The notes under the pieces were generated by a model. That model was given only the letters and a program-made list of their open reading frames with translations. It was not told the DNA's origin and did no database searches. Below, one piece after another: positions 63,749-64,000 of a DNA stretch of 64,000 nucleotides (position 1 is the first letter of the stretch; every line of letters begins with the position of its first letter). The position numbers and the translations under genes are program-made. This stretch comes from Martelella sp. HB161492 (lineage in GTDB: Bacteria > Pseudomonadota > Alphaproteobacteria > Rhizobiales > Rhizobiaceae), in contig NZ_JAATVV010000018.1 in the NCBI RefSeq assembly GCF_013184775.1, forward strand, positions 1 to 64,000, read 5' to 3'.

Positions 63749-64000
63749 TCACCCCGCCTCGGGGGCGAGGACCGTCTCGAAATCGAAGGCCGTCAGTTCG
63801 ACCTTGCGCTCCAGCGCATAGCCGGCCGGATCAAACAGATGGCAGTCACCGGCATTGATGCCGATGGTGATCTCCTCATCGACTTTCACCGGCGCGGAAC
63901 CGGCACTCAGCGAGCAGAACGTCGTCTCATCATCCAGCGCCGCATAGGCAATCGTGTTGATACCGAGGCGTTCGATCACGTTGGGGGCGATGGTAACGGA
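63749..64000 (-). CDS. C-terminal end of a sugar ABC transporter ATPase (UgpC/MalK type), partial
   Basis: Eighty-three codons running off the right edge of the window. The reading VTIAPNVIERLGINTIAYAA, then KVDEEITIGINAGDCHLFDPAGYALE, matches the regulatory TOBE/OB domain at the C-terminus of UgpC/MsmK-type ATPases, where HLFD is typical. The ATPase core lies outside. It implies a type-I sugar importer next to the amino-sugar module. It converges on M81 copy 2 with a 16-base gap. Confidence 0.82.
   Translation of the reverse strand, partial: SVTIAPNVIERLGINTIAYAALDDETTFCSLSAGSAPVKVDEEITIGINAGDCHLFDPAGYALERKVELTAFDFETVLAPEAG

Overview
The window looks like a high-GC alphaproteobacterial chromosome or large replicon, most likely Hyphomicrobiales (Rhizobiaceae or a close relative such as Martelella or Hoeflea). 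The grounds are the rhizobial-style inositol cluster (IolC fused to an aldolase-like DUF2090 half, followed by iolD, iolE and iolB), the density of ABC-transport catabolic operons, tandem MlrC/M81 genes beside a GH20 hexosaminidase, and a rhizobial-type composite hairpin repeat. The species is an inference. I saw no rRNA, tRNA, CRISPR array or intact insertion sequence.

Region 1 (1-6826) is a fluoride-response island bounded by two fluoride (crcB-motif) riboswitches that face each other. The left one precedes a plus-strand operon: half-size EamA transporter, tandem universal stress protein, a divergent enolase (enolase is the classic fluoride target) and the fluoride channel crcB. The right one, on the minus strand, precedes two overlapping MutS-like ATPases without a mismatch-reading domain and with Asn-Glu in place of the Walker B Asp-Glu.

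Region 2 (7214-14929) is sugar-acid catabolism: an orphan family-5 solute-binding protein, an enolase-superfamily dehydratase/racemase, a FadR-type GntR regulator, garR, garL and an IclR-SMP-30 fusion regulator. Region 3 (15106-23313) is an IclR regulator divergent from a ring-opening amidohydrolase (cyanuric acid amidohydrolase/barbiturase family), a BMP-type nucleobase/nucleoside ABC transporter and an amidase. Region 4 (23350-26870) is a dipeptide/oligosaccharide-type ABC transporter lacking its own binding protein. Its promoter carries an inverted motif like the one in the region 2 promoter, so the two may be one split regulon.

Region 5 (27053-35222) is myo-inositol catabolism: iolG, an RpiR-type regulator, and iolC-iolD-iolE-small membrane protein-iolB. 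Three GAAT-N4-ATTC-like sites probably bind the regulator. Region 6 (35300-52091, all minus strand) is a long glycan-utilisation array: GH38 alpha-mannosidase, LacI regulator, family-5 oligosaccharide/peptide ABC transporter, an unusual HAD fusion protein, an unrecognised 831-residue protein, a GH105-like unsaturated uronyl hydrolase and a PHP-domain hydrolase. A GH28-like protein is divergent from it at 52209.

Region 7 (53605-64000) starts with a repeat, a META-domain envelope protein and cutC. Then comes an AT-rich segment with two overlapping small membrane-protein genes, apparently inserted beside the truncated 3' end of another gene. An amino-sugar module follows: M81 protein, GH20, RpiR regulator, NTF2-like protein, a second M81 protein, and the C-terminus of a sugar ABC ATPase running off the window edge.
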